Of a stretch of DNA of 64,000 nt, positions 1 through 9,528 are shown piece by piece; position 1 is the stretch's first letter; every line of letters begins with the position of its first letter. The notes under the pieces were generated by a model. It saw only the letters and a list, made by a program, of their open reading frames with translations. It was not told the origin of the DNA and made no database searches. This DNA is from Tannerellaceae bacterium (lineage in GTDB: Bacteria > Bacteroidota > Bacteroidia > Bacteroidales > Tannerellaceae), in assembly GCA_031255855.1 (NCBI GenBank), contig JAIRRS010000006.1:1-64000 (forward strand), written 5' to 3'. The translations under genes and the position numbers were made by a program.

Positions 1-33
1 TCAAAGATTTTTCCTACTTTTGACTCGGTATGA
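1..33 (+). CDS. Possible 3' end of an upstream gene (partial)
   Basis: Frame 1 is open from the window edge and ends in TGA at 31-33, giving only ten residues. It lies 9 bases before the next ORF, so it may be the tail of an upstream gene in the same operon. Genes for YgjP-like metalloproteases are often found beside type I restriction genes such as hsdR, but ten residues are too few to identify this one. Confidence 0.25.
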   Translation, partial: SKIFPTFDSV

Positions 34-42
34 TAGTATATT

Positions 43-171
43 ATGAACATCGAAGTCTTCAGAGAACTCATAAAACATTCGGTAGAGGAAGTAATCAAAA
101 AACTACCTGAAAAGAGACAAGCCGAATACAGGGAACTTTGCAGCGCCACGAACAAAGATTGCCCGAAATAA
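43..171 (+). CDS. Small 42-residue protein coupled to the metalloprotease gene
   Basis: An ATG at 43 opens a 42-residue charged, helix-prone ORF (start MNIEVFRELIKHSVEEVIKK). Its stop codon shares a base with the ATG of the next gene (TAATG, 169-173), an arrangement typical of translational coupling. It has no signal peptide, membrane segment or motif I recognise. It lies between the end of a possible upstream gene and the YgjP-like gene. It could be a real small protein or simply a leader that feeds ribosomes to the downstream start. I infer that it is translated only from the coupling geometry. Confidence 0.45.
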   Translation: MNIEVFRELIKHSVEEVIKKLPEKRQAEYRELCSATNKDCPK

Positions 172-872
172 TGAAAACAAAACTATACGACAAGGAGTTA
201 GGAACGATAACTCTGCAGACGAACGTACGGGCAAAAAAATATTCATTGAAAGTAAGCAATGGCGCGATTGTGGCCACAATGCCTCCCGGAGGAAAGATAA
301 AGACCCTGACTGCCTTTATCGAGGAGAACCGGGAAGCATTAATGGAAGCATTACAGAAATATCCGGTTAAAAAAGCAATACTCGATGACTCGACCGATAT
401 CCAGGCCAACACATTCAAACTGCATATTTTCCGGACAGATAGGGAAAACTTTTACATGACATTAGACAAAGGAATCCTGCATATCGCCTGCCCGAAGGAA
501 ACTGCTTTTGAAGAAGAACGGGTACAACAGCTCTTAAAAGCGTTTATAGAGAAGGCGCTCCGACACGAAGCCAAGCGCATCCTCCCCAGCCGTTTGGACG
601 AATTGGCGAAACAGCATCAGTTTTCATATACATCCGTAACGATACGCAATACAAAAAGCCGTTGGGGAAGTTGCAGTTCAAAGGCTCATATCAACCTTTC
701 GCTTTCACTTATGCTTTTACCCGACCCTTTGATTAACTACGTCATTCTGCACGAACTATGCCATACGGTAGAAATGAACCATAGCGAACGATTCTGGCAA
801 TTGATGAACAGAGTGACTGATAATAAGGCATTAGCATTAAGAAAAGAGCTGAAAGCCCATCGGATGTTGTAG
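171..872 (+). CDS. YgjP-like (DUF45/M48-type) zinc metalloprotease
   Basis: A 233-residue cytoplasmic protein of the YgjP/DUF45 zinc metallopeptidase family. The zinc motif HELCH is at residues 194-198 with a third candidate ligand His204 in the context NHSERFW. The family signature TKSRWGSCS is at about 161-169. The N-terminal half, with its short beta-rich stretch, is typical of the family and carries no signal peptide. I chose the ATG at 171 because it overlaps the upstream small ORF's stop; an in-frame TTG at 138 would lie inside that ORF. Members frequently accompany type I restriction systems, but their substrates are poorly known. The family call is firm; any biological role is inference. 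Confidence 0.85.
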   Translation: MKTKLYDKELGTITLQTNVRAKKYSLKVSNGAIVATMPPGGKIKTLTAFIEENREALMEALQKYPVKKAILDDSTDIQANTFKLHIFRTDRENFYMTLDKGILHIACPKETAFEEERVQQLLKAFIEKALRHEAKRILPSRLDELAKQHQFSYTSVTIRNTKSRWGSCSSKAHINLSLSLMLLPDPLINYVILHELCHTVEMNHSERFWQLMNRVTDNKALALRKELKAHRML

Positions 873-881
873 GATATTGTG

Positions 882-889
882 TACATTTG
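882..889 (+). promoter_or_regulatory. Candidate -7 promoter element for metG
   Basis: TACATTTG matches the Bacteroidota -7 consensus TAnnTTTG exactly and lies 21 bases before the metG ATG. I see no TTTG at the usual 19-21 base spacing upstream, so only half the promoter is supported. Confidence 0.4.
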
Positions 890-910
890 CGCTTCAAAAC
901 GCACTTTCTA

Positions 911-2950
911 ATGGAAAAACAATTCAAAAGAACGCTGATTACTACCGCGCTGCCATATGCAAATGGTCCTGTGCATATTGGTCATTTGGCCGGAGTTTAC
1001 ATACCTGCCGACATTTACGCCCGTTATCTCCGGTTGAAAGGGGAAGAAGTATTAATGATAGGAGGATCCGACGAACACGGCGTGCCTATCACGATACGGG
1101 CAAAAAAGGAAGGAGTAACGCCACAGGACATCGTAGACCGTTATCATGATATTATCAAGAAATCGTTCGAGGATTTCGGTATCACATTCGATATCTATTC
1201 CCGTACGACTTCGAAAACACATTACGAAACAGCGTCGGAATTTTTCCGCATTTTGTATGACAAAGGCGAATTTATAGAGAAAACATCCGAACAATATTAC
1301 GACGAAGCGTCCAAACAATTCCTCGCCGACCGCTATATCACCGGTAAATGCCCGCATTGCGGCAACGAGAATGCCTACGGCGACCAATGCGAAGCTTGCG
1401 GCACATCCCTAAACCCAACCGACCTGATTCATCCGAAATCTACCATCAGCGGAAGCGTCCCCGTCATGAGGGAAACGAAACACTGGTATCTGCCGCTGGA
1501 TAAATGGGAACCCTTCCTGCGCCAATGGATATTGGAAGAGCATAAAGAATGGAAATCGAACGTATACGGGCAATGTAAAAGCTGGCTGGATATGGGACTG
1601 CAACCTCGCGCCGTTAGCCGTGATTTAGACTGGGGAATCCCTGTGCCGGTGGAAGGAGCGGAAGGGAAAGTGCTGTATGTCTGGTTTGACGCCCCGATTG
1701 GTTACATATCCAACACAAAGGAGTTGCGCCCTGATGATTGGGAGACTTGGTGGAAAGACCCGGAAACGAAAATGCTCCATTTTATCGGTAAAGATAATAT
1801 TGTATTCCATTGCATTGTATTCCCTTCGATGCTGAAAGCCGACGGCACATATAACCTTCCGGAAAATGTCCCGGCCAATGAATTCCTTAACCTGGAAGGA
1901 GACAAAATATCCACGTCACGAAATTGGGCGGTTTGGCTGCATGAATACCTGGAAGATATGCCGGGCAAACAAGATGTATTGCGCTATGTACTTACAGCCA
2001 ATGCCCCGGAAACAAAAGACAATGATTTCACCTGGAAAGACTTCCAGGCCCGTAATAACAACGAATTGGTCGCAATCCTTGGCAATTTCGTCAATCGCGC
2101 CATGGTGCTTACATGGAAGTATTTCGACGGAAAAATACCTGTTTTGAGAGAATTGACCGATTACGACCGCGATACATTAAAAGAATTTGCAGACGTAAAA
2201 GCAGACGTTGAACGCCTGCTTGACACCTATCATTTCCGCGACGCGCAAAAAGAAGCCATGAACCTTGCCCGTATCGGGAATAAATACCTGGCAGACATGG
2301 AACCGTGGAAACTGGCAAAGACAGACATGGAACGCGTTTCCACGATTATGAACATATCCCTTCAAATCACGGCCAACCTTGCCATAGCCTTCGAACCGTT
2401 CCTACCTTACAGCATGAAGAAACTGAACGAGATGCTGAACGTCGAACCATTAGGATGGAACCGGTTGGGCGCAACCGATCTGCTTCCGGCCGGACACCCA
2501 TTGAACAAAGCCGAATTGTTGTTTGAAAAAATAGAAGACGAAACAATCGAAGCACAGGTACAAAAGCTGTTGGATACGAAGAAAGCGAATGAAGCGGCCA
2601 AACATACGGCAAAACCTATCCGCGAAACCATTGAATTCGGCGATTTCACCAAATTGGACATCCGGGTCGGTACCGTATTGGAATGTACGAAAGTACCGAA
2701 AGCAGACAAATTGCTCCAATTCCTAATTGACGACGGGTTGCAGAAAAGAACCATTATATCAGGCATCGCTTCGTTTTATAAACCGGAAGACTTCATCGGC
2801 AAGCAAGTTTGCTTCATTGCCAACCTGGCGCCGCGCAAGTTAAAAGGCGTCGTTTCCGAAGGGATGATCCTTTCGGCCGAAGACGCTGATGGCAAATTGG
2901 CGGTTATCATGCCCGAAAAAACAGTCAAGCCGGGAAGTGAGGTGAAATAA
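911..2950 (+). CDS. metG: Methionyl-tRNA synthetase
   Basis: Charges tRNA-Met with methionine in the cytoplasm. The 679-residue protein has the class I HIGH motif at residues 22-25, a knuckle-type zinc site (Cys147, Cys150, Cys160, Cys163) in the connective domain, and KISTS at 332-336 as its KMSKS loop. A C-terminal EMAPII/Trbp111-like tRNA-binding domain starts near residue 573 and contains the [10 protein letters not shown] signature. The length fits the Bacteroidota form with the fused dimerisation/tRNA-binding domain. I chose the ATG at 911, which gives [20 protein letters not shown], over an in-frame GTG/TTG-type start at 887. The next gene starts 11 bases downstream, so they probably share a transcript. 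Confidence 0.97.
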   Translation: MEKQFKRTLITTALPYANGPVHIGHLAGVYIPADIYARYLRLKGEEVLMIGGSDEHGVPITIRAKKEGVTPQDIVDRYHDIIKKSFEDFGITFDIYSRTTSKTHYETASEFFRILYDKGEFIEKTSEQYYDEASKQFLADRYITGKCPHCGNENAYGDQCEACGTSLNPTDLIHPKSTISGSVPVMRETKHWYLPLDKWEPFLRQWILEEHKEWKSNVYGQCKSWLDMGLQPRAVSRDLDWGIPVPVEGAEGKVLYVWFDAPIGYISNTKELRPDDWETWWKDPETKMLHFIGKDNIVFHCIVFPSMLKADGTYNLPENVPANEFLNLEGDKISTSRNWAVWLHEYLEDMPGKQDVLRYVLTANAPETKDNDFTWKDFQARNNNELVAILGNFVNRAMVLTWKYFDGKIPVLRELTDYDRDTLKEFADVKADVERLLDTYHFRDAQKEAMNLARIGNKYLADMEPWKLAKTDMERVSTIMNISLQITANLAIAFEPFLPYSMKKLNEMLNVEPLGWNRLGATDLLPAGHPLNKAELLFEKIEDETIEAQVQKLLDTKKANEAAKHTAKPIRETIEFGDFTKLDIRVGTVLECTKVPKADKLLQFLIDDGLQKRTIISGIASFYKPEDFIGKQVCFIANLAPRKLKGVVSEGMILSAEDADGKLAVIMPEKTVKPGSEVK

Positions 2951-2961
2951 TTCAATCTATC

Positions 2962-4119
2962 ATGAACAACGGGCAAATGGGCATTCCATACAACGACGCG
3001 ATTCAAATGGTAGATTTGAAAGCACAATACTACCGTTTGAAACAAGAACTTGACACAGCCATGCAAGAAGTCTTACGGAACGCCCATTTCATCAACGGGC
3101 CGCAAGTGAAAGCCTTCGCTTCCCATTTGGCAAACTACATGGATGTCGCCCATGTGATCCCTTGCGCAAATGGGACGGATGCTATCCAGATTGCCTTGAT
3201 GAGCCTGAACCTACAACCCGGCGACGAAGTGATTGTCCCGGCCTTCAATTATGTGGCGGCCGCCGAAACAGTAGCCATGCTGGGATTAATACCTGTTTTG
3301 GTTGATGTAAATGCCGATACATTCAATATAGACATCCACAAGATTGAACAAGCCATCTCCCGGCGTACGAAAGCCATCATCCCGGTTCACCTTTTCGGTC
3401 AAGGGTGTGATATGGAGCCGATCATGCGAATTGCGGAAAAGTATAATTTATTCGTAATCGAAGACAATGCCCAGTCCATAGGCGCTTCCTACAAATTTTC
3501 ATCGGGTAAAACGAAGCGGTTGGGGACTATCGGCCATATAGGCACAACGTCCTTTTTCCCTTCCAAACCCTTAGCCTGTTATGGCGACGGTGGCGCCGTA
3601 ATGACAACCGATGATTCACTGGCAGAACGCCTCCGCCTAATTGCTAATCACGGACAAGTAAAAAAATACCAACACAAGATTGTTGGTTGCAATTCACGGC
3701 TGGATACATTACAAGCGGCCATTTTGGATGTCAAACTCAAACACCTGGACGAGTTTACACAAGCCCGCGTACAGGTGGCAGAACGGTATGACAGCGCCTT
3801 TTTTCATTTGAGTGACATTATTACGCCTTACAAACCGCTTTATACGTCACACATTTACCATCAATACACCATCCGGATAAAAAATGGCAAACGCGATGCG
3901 TTGCAGGAATGGCTCAAACAAAAGGGAATCCCTTCCATGGTCTATTATCCCGCGCCTTTAGATAAACAGGAAGCATTCAGGATACATGCCCGCAAATCGG
4001 GAAATCTTATGATTGCCTCCCAATTATGCAAAACGGTTCTTTCATTCCCCATCCATACCGAAATGAGAGACTATGTGCAAGATTATATCATTGGGCAGGT
4101 GACCCAGTTTTTCAACTGA
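2962..4119 (+). CDS. DegT/DnrJ/EryC1/StrS family PLP aminotransferase
   Basis: A 385-residue fold-type I aminotransferase of the sugar aminotransferase (DegT/EryC1) family. The first domain opens with the family signature QMVDLKAQY (residues 15-23). An NGTDAIQIAL segment at 70-79 binds the PLP phosphate, EDNAQ at 167-171 carries the Asp that contacts the pyridine nitrogen, and SFFPSKPL places the Schiff-base lysine at Lys202. Such enzymes usually aminate keto-sugars in surface polysaccharide synthesis. No sugar-nucleotide genes lie nearby, so the substrate is unknown. It follows metG by 11 bases on the same strand. Confidence 0.9.
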   Translation: MNNGQMGIPYNDAIQMVDLKAQYYRLKQELDTAMQEVLRNAHFINGPQVKAFASHLANYMDVAHVIPCANGTDAIQIALMSLNLQPGDEVIVPAFNYVAAAETVAMLGLIPVLVDVNADTFNIDIHKIEQAISRRTKAIIPVHLFGQGCDMEPIMRIAEKYNLFVIEDNAQSIGASYKFSSGKTKRLGTIGHIGTTSFFPSKPLACYGDGGAVMTTDDSLAERLRLIANHGQVKKYQHKIVGCNSRLDTLQAAILDVKLKHLDEFTQARVQVAERYDSAFFHLSDIITPYKPLYTSHIYHQYTIRIKNGKRDALQEWLKQKGIPSMVYYPAPLDKQEAFRIHARKSGNLMIASQLCKTVLSFPIHTEMRDYVQDYIIGQVTQFFN

Positions 4120-4298
4120 CATTAGTGGGTAGAAATATAATAACGAGTCAAATTTTATTAACTATCAATAACGTTCTTTGTATACTACCGGGGAACCTCC
4201 AACCGTTTTATTACTAATTCCGGCAATCGACAACTGAAACGATAATCATTCGGAAATGACATTTGAAACCTGATTCATTCTGTCGATATTAGTAAATA

Positions 4299-4613
4299 AT
4301 GAAACTTAACTATAACGGTATGAAAATTGCATTGTTATTGAAAAGTACGAAACAGCCCAAAAGCGTAAATGATGTTGAGAAAGCTGTTGTGTTTGATGTT
4401 GAAAAAGACAAGGTAGTAGGTGTTGAAAACGAAACACTGCAATCGAAGGATGTGAAGGCGTTGACATCCTGGGCTCTAACCAAAAAGGTGAAGGAGATTT
4501 ATACTCCTTATGTGGATGAACAGTTTCGTATCTTCTGCCGGGCACTCGGCATAAATGTGAGGGGATACGATGAACTGTCGGACGACAGGCTGTTTCAGAC
4601 GTTTATTTTGTAA
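4299..4613 (+). CDS. Small conserved-looking protein, possibly NifX/NifB-domain-like
   Basis: A 104-residue soluble protein with alternating beta and alpha pattern: an N-terminal strand (MKIALLLKS), a central segment resembling a VVFDVEKDKVVGVE strand pair, then a helix and the stretch KEIYTPYVDEQFRIFCRALG. This layout loosely recalls the dinitrogenase iron-molybdenum cofactor (NifX/NifB) fold, but no diagnostic cysteines or motif are present, so that is only a suggestion. An in-frame ATG at 4320 is an alternative start and would begin directly with the first strand. The gene stands alone between the aminotransferase and the convergent suf operon and is followed by a strong hairpin. Confidence 0.6.
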   Translation: MKLNYNGMKIALLLKSTKQPKSVNDVEKAVVFDVEKDKVVGVENETLQSKDVKALTSWALTKKVKEIYTPYVDEQFRIFCRALGINVRGYDELSDDRLFQTFIL

Positions 4614-4640
4614 CACTTTAAAAAGGAATATTAAAGGAAT

Positions 4641-4690
4641 ATTTATTTGAAAGGCGGCTGTCCTGTAGGACAGCCGCCTTTCAAATAAAT
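4641..4690. terminator. Perfect 24-bp stem bidirectional terminator
   Basis: Two 24-base arms, ATTTATTTGAAAGGCGGCTG continuing TCCT and its exact reverse complement, flank a GT centre. The G+C-rich core is flanked by A+T-rich ends that would give U-rich tails in both directions. It lies exactly between the convergent small gene (+) and sufD (-), as expected of a shared terminator. Confidence 0.8.
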
Positions 4691-4700
4691 TCAGTTACTA

Positions 4701-6044
4701 TTATTTACATCCCCGGCAACCGGCACATTGGGCAAGCTCTCCCCTGAAACGTTTTTCCACCAGATTGTGCAGGCGTTCTTTCAGCCTTTCCAAACGTACG
4801 TTATCAACCACATCTGCCGTAAAAGCGACACTAAGCATCATCCTTGCTTCCTCTTTGGGGATTCCGCGGCTTTGGAGATAAAACAAGGCATCCTCATCTA
4901 ACTGCCCGGTAGTCATGCCATGTGAACATTTCACATCGTCGGCATAAATTTCAAGCTGCGGCTTGCTGTACATACGTGCTTCACGGGTAGCCAGCAAATT
5001 CCGGTTGGTTTGATAAGCAGTTGTTTTTTGCGCCCCTTCCTTTACCAAGATACGCCCGCTGAAAGCTCCCACCGAACGGTCGTTCAAAACATTCTTGAAC
5101 AACTCATTGCTGGTACAGTTCGGCACGGCATGTATAATATGGCTGTATGTATCTACCTGTTGTTCCATGTCGAGGATAGACATTCCGCAAAGGGTAGACT
5201 CGGCATATTCGCCATTTAATTCGATATAGTAATTGTTGCGGGTCAAACCGTTGTTCAAGGTTATACCATTTACCAGTACATTGCTTGAGGCCTCCTGCTT
5301 AACATGAAAAGAAGCAAAACGGGTGGTAGATTCGCTGCTTTCTTCCAAATCATAAAAATCGAACCGGGATTCCTGACCTGCAAATATCTCCACCACTTGT
5401 GTTGACAAGAATTTCACATCATCCATACTATGGTCGCAAACCAATAGTTTTGCTTGTGAGCGAGCTCCCATTATCACCAAAATCCGGCGGTTAGCCATCG
5501 TATCCACATCACTCCGGAATATATTCACCAACTGTATCGGACGTTCTACCACCACTCCTTCGGGCACATAGATCACAAAGCCGTCTTGTATCAACATGGT
5601 ATTTAAAGCAATAATTCCATCATGGCTACAGGCGGCAGCCTTTCCATAATAACGTCCGGCAACTTCAGGATATGCTTCGGTAAACGCTTTCAGTCCTCCT
5701 GCATATACACCTTCCGGCAATTTCACATGAGGTTCCGCCTTATCATAGAAAGAATCATTCACGATGAAATAAAGAGCAGTACTCAAGTTCGGCACATCAC
5801 AACAAAAGACATCATACGGGTTTACCGGGATATCAATCCGTTTAAGATTTATCCCATAATCAGGAGCAAAAGCCTGCGCCACATCCGTATATTTATAGTC
5901 TTCATGTTCCACTGAAGGGAAGCCCAGGCGTTCGAAATCGTTAAACGCCTCCGTACGTGGCCGGTTCAATATCCCGGAAGAGTGACTCCTTATCAAGTCC
6001 TCATATTGAGTAAACAGGTCTATATATTGTTGTTCTGCTTTCAT
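4701..6044 (-). CDS. sufD: Fe-S cluster assembly scaffold protein SufD
   Basis: A 447-residue SufB/SufD family protein that forms the SufBC2D scaffold with SufB and the SufC ATPase and takes part in Fe-S cluster assembly and iron acquisition. The family's right-handed beta-helix core and the conserved C-terminal segment are visible (SHGMTTGQLDEDALFYLQSRGIP near residues 375-395). The ATG overlaps the sufC stop by 4 bases. The protein ends in a cysteine-rich tail, CAGCRGCK, giving a CxxCxxC pattern at the extreme C terminus. It is the last gene of the operon. Confidence 0.93.
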   Translation of the reverse strand: MKAEQQYIDLFTQYEDLIRSHSSGILNRPRTEAFNDFERLGFPSVEHEDYKYTDVAQAFAPDYGINLKRIDIPVNPYDVFCCDVPNLSTALYFIVNDSFYDKAEPHVKLPEGVYAGGLKAFTEAYPEVAGRYYGKAAACSHDGIIALNTMLIQDGFVIYVPEGVVVERPIQLVNIFRSDVDTMANRRILVIMGARSQAKLLVCDHSMDDVKFLSTQVVEIFAGQESRFDFYDLEESSESTTRFASFHVKQEASSNVLVNGITLNNGLTRNNYYIELNGEYAESTLCGMSILDMEQQVDTYSHIIHAVPNCTSNELFKNVLNDRSVGAFSGRILVKEGAQKTTAYQTNRNLLATREARMYSKPQLEIYADDVKCSHGMTTGQLDEDALFYLQSRGIPKEEARMMLSVAFTADVVDNVRLERLKERLHNLVEKRFRGELAQCAGCRGCK

Positions 6045-6790
6045 ACCTCTTCCTTTAGCCAGTCGTATCCCTTTTCTTCAAGCTCCAATGACAGTTCGGG
6101 ACCGCCGGTTTTTACGATGCGCCCATTGTATAATACATGTACCACATCCGGTTTGATATAATCCAGCAGACGCTGGTAATGGGTAATCACAATCGTCGCA
6201 TTTTCCGGGGTACGCAAGGTGTTGACACCGTTTGCCACGACACGTAACGCATCAATATCCAAACCACTGTCTGTTTCGTCCAAAATAGCAAGTTTTGGTT
6301 CCAACATAGCCATCTGGAAGATTTCGTTCCGTTTCTTTTCACCTCCGGAGAAGCCTTCATTCACACTACGGCCAGCCAGCTTGCTGTCCATTTCCACAAT
6401 GTCCCGTTTTTCACGCATCAGCTTTAAGAAATCCGTAGCCGAAATCGGTTCAAGATTCTTGTATTTACGATGCTCGTTCACCGCGGCACGCATAAAATTC
6501 ACCATACTTACGCCCGGTATCTCGACCGGATATTGGAAACTGAGGAAAATACCTTCCCGGCTTCTGTCTTCAGGGGAAAGTTCCAACAAATCTTTTCCTT
6601 CATAAATAACTTCCCCTTCCGTTACTTCAAAAGCAGGATTTCCAACCAATACACTGCTTAAAGTACTTTTCCCGGAACCATTCGGCCCCATGATAGCATG
6701 AATTTCCCCTTTATTTATAGAAAGGTTTATTCCTTTCAATATCTCTTTGCCGTTTATATTGGCATGTAAGTTTTTTATTTCTAACACCAT
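6041..6790 (-). CDS. sufC: Fe-S cluster assembly ATPase SufC
   Basis: A 249-residue cytoplasmic ABC-type ATPase that powers the SufBCD scaffold. The Walker A motif GPNGSGKST is at residues 35-43, the signature FSGGEKKR is near 148-155, and Walker B with its extension reads LAILDETDSGLD. The late conserved ITHYQRLL segment carries the switch histidine and is typical of SufC. The start overlaps sufD by 4 bases. Upstream, 24 bases separate it from the outer-membrane protein gene that splits sufB from sufC in this operon. Confidence 0.96.
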   Translation of the reverse strand: MVLEIKNLHANINGKEILKGINLSINKGEIHAIMGPNGSGKSTLSSVLVGNPAFEVTEGEVIYEGKDLLELSPEDRSREGIFLSFQYPVEIPGVSMVNFMRAAVNEHRKYKNLEPISATDFLKLMREKRDIVEMDSKLAGRSVNEGFSGGEKKRNEIFQMAMLEPKLAILDETDSGLDIDALRVVANGVNTLRTPENATIVITHYQRLLDYIKPDVVHVLYNGRIVKTGGPELSLELEEKGYDWLKEEV

Positions 6791-6814
6791 GATTATACCA
6801 TTTGTCTTGTTTGT

Positions 6815-7564
6815 TCAATAATAAATATGATTCTTCTCCTCATACCGCCTCTCTAAAGAATCGGAAAACAAATCCATTATAAGCGTGAAGACACTCAACA
6901 CATCGTCTCTGGTAAAGATAAAAGGGAACGTGAACTTGACACCCAGTTGCAGGTTGTGATACATCCCTTTGTCTTTCAGTGTATACGGGGAACCTCCTTC
7001 CGGTTTGAGCTCTATCGCCGTTTGAGAATTGAGCGCTATATTAAAGTTGTATTCGGCAACAAAAGCAACAGACGAAAATAGGAACAATTCAAATCCGATA
7101 CCCGGGACAAACGAAATCCTTGGATTTTTTGTCTGTTGCCACCTGCTGTAATCCATATATTCGAAATTCGTATATTCAATATGGCGGCTCCAGTTTACTT
7201 GTCCGGCTCCTGAAAGGTATGGTTGAACAATAATATCCGGGTTTACAAAGTATTTCTTCAAACCCAATTGCAACCCTTCCATCGTGCGCCCGGCATCGCC
7301 ATAACTTAAGTCTGTACGGAAATAACCTGCCTGTATGTTCCATTTCTCCGGAAGATAGTATTCACCGATCAACCGCAAAGCAGAACTCCCGTTACCAAGA
7401 GATAGCCCCGACGGATTACTGGTCAACACCGGTTTTACCCAAGCACCTCCAGTATAATTAAGCGCCCATTTCCTGTCTACATCTTGTGCTTTCATACATG
7501 GAATAAACATCATCAGTACAAGGAAACACAAAATATGTTTTCTACATAATATCATCTTACTCAT
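6815..7564 (-). CDS. Outer-membrane beta-barrel protein embedded in the suf operon
   Basis: A 249-residue protein with an N-terminal signal peptide (hydrophobic [11 protein letters not shown], likely cut after MKAQ). Alternating amphipathic strands follow, with many aromatic residues and turn glycines, and an end typical of small OmpX/OmpW-like barrels. Its ATG overlaps the sufB TGA (ATGA, 7561-7564), so it appears translationally coupled to sufB, and sufC follows 24 bases later. I recognise no specific family beyond an outer-membrane beta-barrel. The final segment after the last strand (about residues 222-249) is helical and charged. Its role in or beside Fe-S assembly is unknown. A passenger gene carried by the operon is as likely as a functional partner. 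Confidence 0.75.
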   Translation of the reverse strand: MSKMILCRKHILCFLVLMMFIPCMKAQDVDRKWALNYTGGAWVKPVLTSNPSGLSLGNGSSALRLIGEYYLPEKWNIQAGYFRTDLSYGDAGRTMEGLQLGLKKYFVNPDIIVQPYLSGAGQVNWSRHIEYTNFEYMDYSRWQQTKNPRISFVPGIGFELFLFSSVAFVAEYNFNIALNSQTAIELKPEGGSPYTLKDKGMYHNLQLGVKFTFPFIFTRDDVLSVFTLIMDLFSDSLERRYEEKNHIYY

Positions 7565-9006
7565 CCAACACTTCCCTCTAATGAAATTGACAATAACTTC
7601 TGTGCTTCCACAGCAAATTCCATCGGCAGTTTATTCATTACTTCCTTGGCATAACCATTCACTATCAATCCAACAGCTTCTTCTGTAGAGATTCCCCGTT
7701 GATTGCAATAAAACAATTGTTCCTCACTGATTTTACTGGTCGTTGCTTCGTGTTCGATAATGGCCGTCTCGTTTTTCACATCCGCATAAGGGAATGTATG
7801 GGCACCACAGGTAGAACTGAGCAACAGACTGTCACACTGGCTATGGTTGCGCGCTCCCTCCGCACGGGCAGCCACTTTCACCAAACCCCGGTAACTATTC
7901 TGACTGAATCCGGCCGATATCCCTTTTGACACGATCCGGCTTTTTGTATTCCTTCCGAGATGAATCATTTTCGTTCCCGTATCAGCTTGCTGATGGTTAT
8001 TGGTAACGGCCACGGAATAAAACTCCCCTACCGAATCGTCCCCGGCCAGGATACAGCTTGGATATTTCCACGTAATTGCTGAACCGGTTTCCACCTGTGT
8101 CCAGGATATCTTGCTGCCTCTTCCTTGGCAAAGACCTCTTTTCGTGACGAAATTGTAGATGCCACCTTTGCCTTCCTTATCACCCGGATACCAGTTTTGC
8201 ACAGTTGAGTATTTCACCTCCGCATTTTCTTTAGCGATAATCTCAACAATAGCCGCATGAAGCTGGTTTTCGTCGCGCATTGGTGCAGTGCATCCTTCCA
8301 GATAACTCACATACGAATCGTCGTCGGCAACTATCAATGTCCGTTCGAATTGCCCGGTATTCCGGGCATTTATACGGAAATAAGTACTTAATTCCATCGG
8401 GCAACGGACTCCTTTCGGGATATACACAAACGAACCATCTGAAAACACAGCCGAATTCAGAGCTGCAAAATAATTGTCGCGATAGCCTACCACGCTTCCC
8501 ATATACTTCTGTATCAAATCGGGATGATGTTGAACCGCTTCACTGAAAGAAGAGAAAATAATTCCTTTCTCGGCCAATATATCTTTAAAAGTAGTTTTCA
8601 CAGAGACACTGTCCATCACAGCGTCAACGGCCATACCGACCAATTGTTTCTGCTCCTGAAGAGGGATTCCTAATTTATCAAATGTGTTGAGTAATTCGGG
8701 GTCTACTTCCTCCAGGCTTTTCGGGGTGTCCTTTTTCTTTGGCGCCGCATAATAAATAATATCCTGGTAATCGATAGGTGGGATAGCCAAATGAGGCCAG
8801 GCAGGCATTACCATGGTCAACCAATGGCGATATGCTTTCAACCTAAACTCTAGGAGCCATTCCGGCTCATTCTTTTTGGCAGATATGATACGGACAATAT
8901 CTTCATTTAGTCCTTTGTGGATGGTTTCCGTATCAATGTCAGTAACAAAACCGTATTTGTAATCACCACTTGTTACTTCATTAATTATTTCATTTGAATC
9001 TTGCAT
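7561..9006 (-). CDS. sufB: Fe-S cluster assembly scaffold protein SufB
   Basis: A 481-residue SufB, the core scaffold on which the Suf system assembles Fe-S clusters with SufC and SufD. Family features include the N-terminal [18 protein letters not shown] region, the beta-helix, and the highly conserved C-terminal stretch with [16 protein letters not shown] and the [16 protein letters not shown] segment. These supply the conserved Cys and Glu/His residues implicated in cluster assembly. It lies 24 bases after cvpA, and its stop overlaps the following outer-membrane protein gene. Confidence 0.96.
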   Translation of the reverse strand: MQDSNEIINEVTSGDYKYGFVTDIDTETIHKGLNEDIVRIISAKKNEPEWLLEFRLKAYRHWLTMVMPAWPHLAIPPIDYQDIIYYAAPKKKDTPKSLEEVDPELLNTFDKLGIPLQEQKQLVGMAVDAVMDSVSVKTTFKDILAEKGIIFSSFSEAVQHHPDLIQKYMGSVVGYRDNYFAALNSAVFSDGSFVYIPKGVRCPMELSTYFRINARNTGQFERTLIVADDDSYVSYLEGCTAPMRDENQLHAAIVEIIAKENAEVKYSTVQNWYPGDKEGKGGIYNFVTKRGLCQGRGSKISWTQVETGSAITWKYPSCILAGDDSVGEFYSVAVTNNHQQADTGTKMIHLGRNTKSRIVSKGISAGFSQNSYRGLVKVAARAEGARNHSQCDSLLLSSTCGAHTFPYADVKNETAIIEHEATTSKISEEQLFYCNQRGISTEEAVGLIVNGYAKEVMNKLPMEFAVEAQKLLSISLEGSVG

Positions 9007-9030
9007 ATGACATTTATATATAAAACCATA

Positions 9031-9525
9031 TTATTCCCCCACAATAAACAGACTGCTGGGGTAAATGGTCGGTAAAATCTGCTTAACAGAATAGTAAAAC
9101 CGCGATTCCACTTTAGATTCCGCGGAAATCAGAACAGAACCTTTGTCAACTATTTCCAACAAATTTAAAAGCAAACTGGTGAAAAGTATCATTACTAAAA
9201 TACCAAAAACGCCTCCCGCAATATGATTTAATATGCTTAAAGGGGTTAGTCCTATAACCCGGTGAACAATCTCGCCTGCTAACAGCACAATGCCTATGAT
9301 TAAAAGAAAACCAAATATATAACTAAGGATCGTAACACCCTGCTCGGGTAATCCCCAAGAGATAATATGACTATGCAACCATACAGCCGTCTTGCCACAA
9401 AAGAAAATGGCAACCACAAGGGCTATAAGCGAAACAACCTGTTTGACGACTCCATCAAACAGGCCTTTCATTAAACCTATTGCTGCCAGACATAGTAACG
9501 TAATGTCTAACCAGTTCATTTCCAT
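9031..9525 (-). CDS. cvpA: CvpA family membrane protein
   Basis: A 164-residue inner-membrane protein of the CvpA (colicin V production) family with four predicted membrane segments: about residues 5-22, 27-50, 63-85 and 100-125. The motif GLMKGLFDGVVKQVVSL after the first segment is typical. Family members have been linked to envelope homeostasis; no enzymatic role is known. The gene begins 3 bases after infB and precedes sufB by 24 bases. An in-frame ATG two codons on (9519) is an equally good start. Confidence 0.85.
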   Translation of the reverse strand: MEMNWLDITLLCLAAIGLMKGLFDGVVKQVVSLIALVVAIFFCGKTAVWLHSHIISWGLPEQGVTILSYIFGFLLIIGIVLLAGEIVHRVIGLTPLSILNHIAGGVFGILVMILFTSLLLNLLEIVDKGSVLISAESKVESRFYYSVKQILPTIYPSSLFIVGE

Positions 9526-9528
9526 ATT

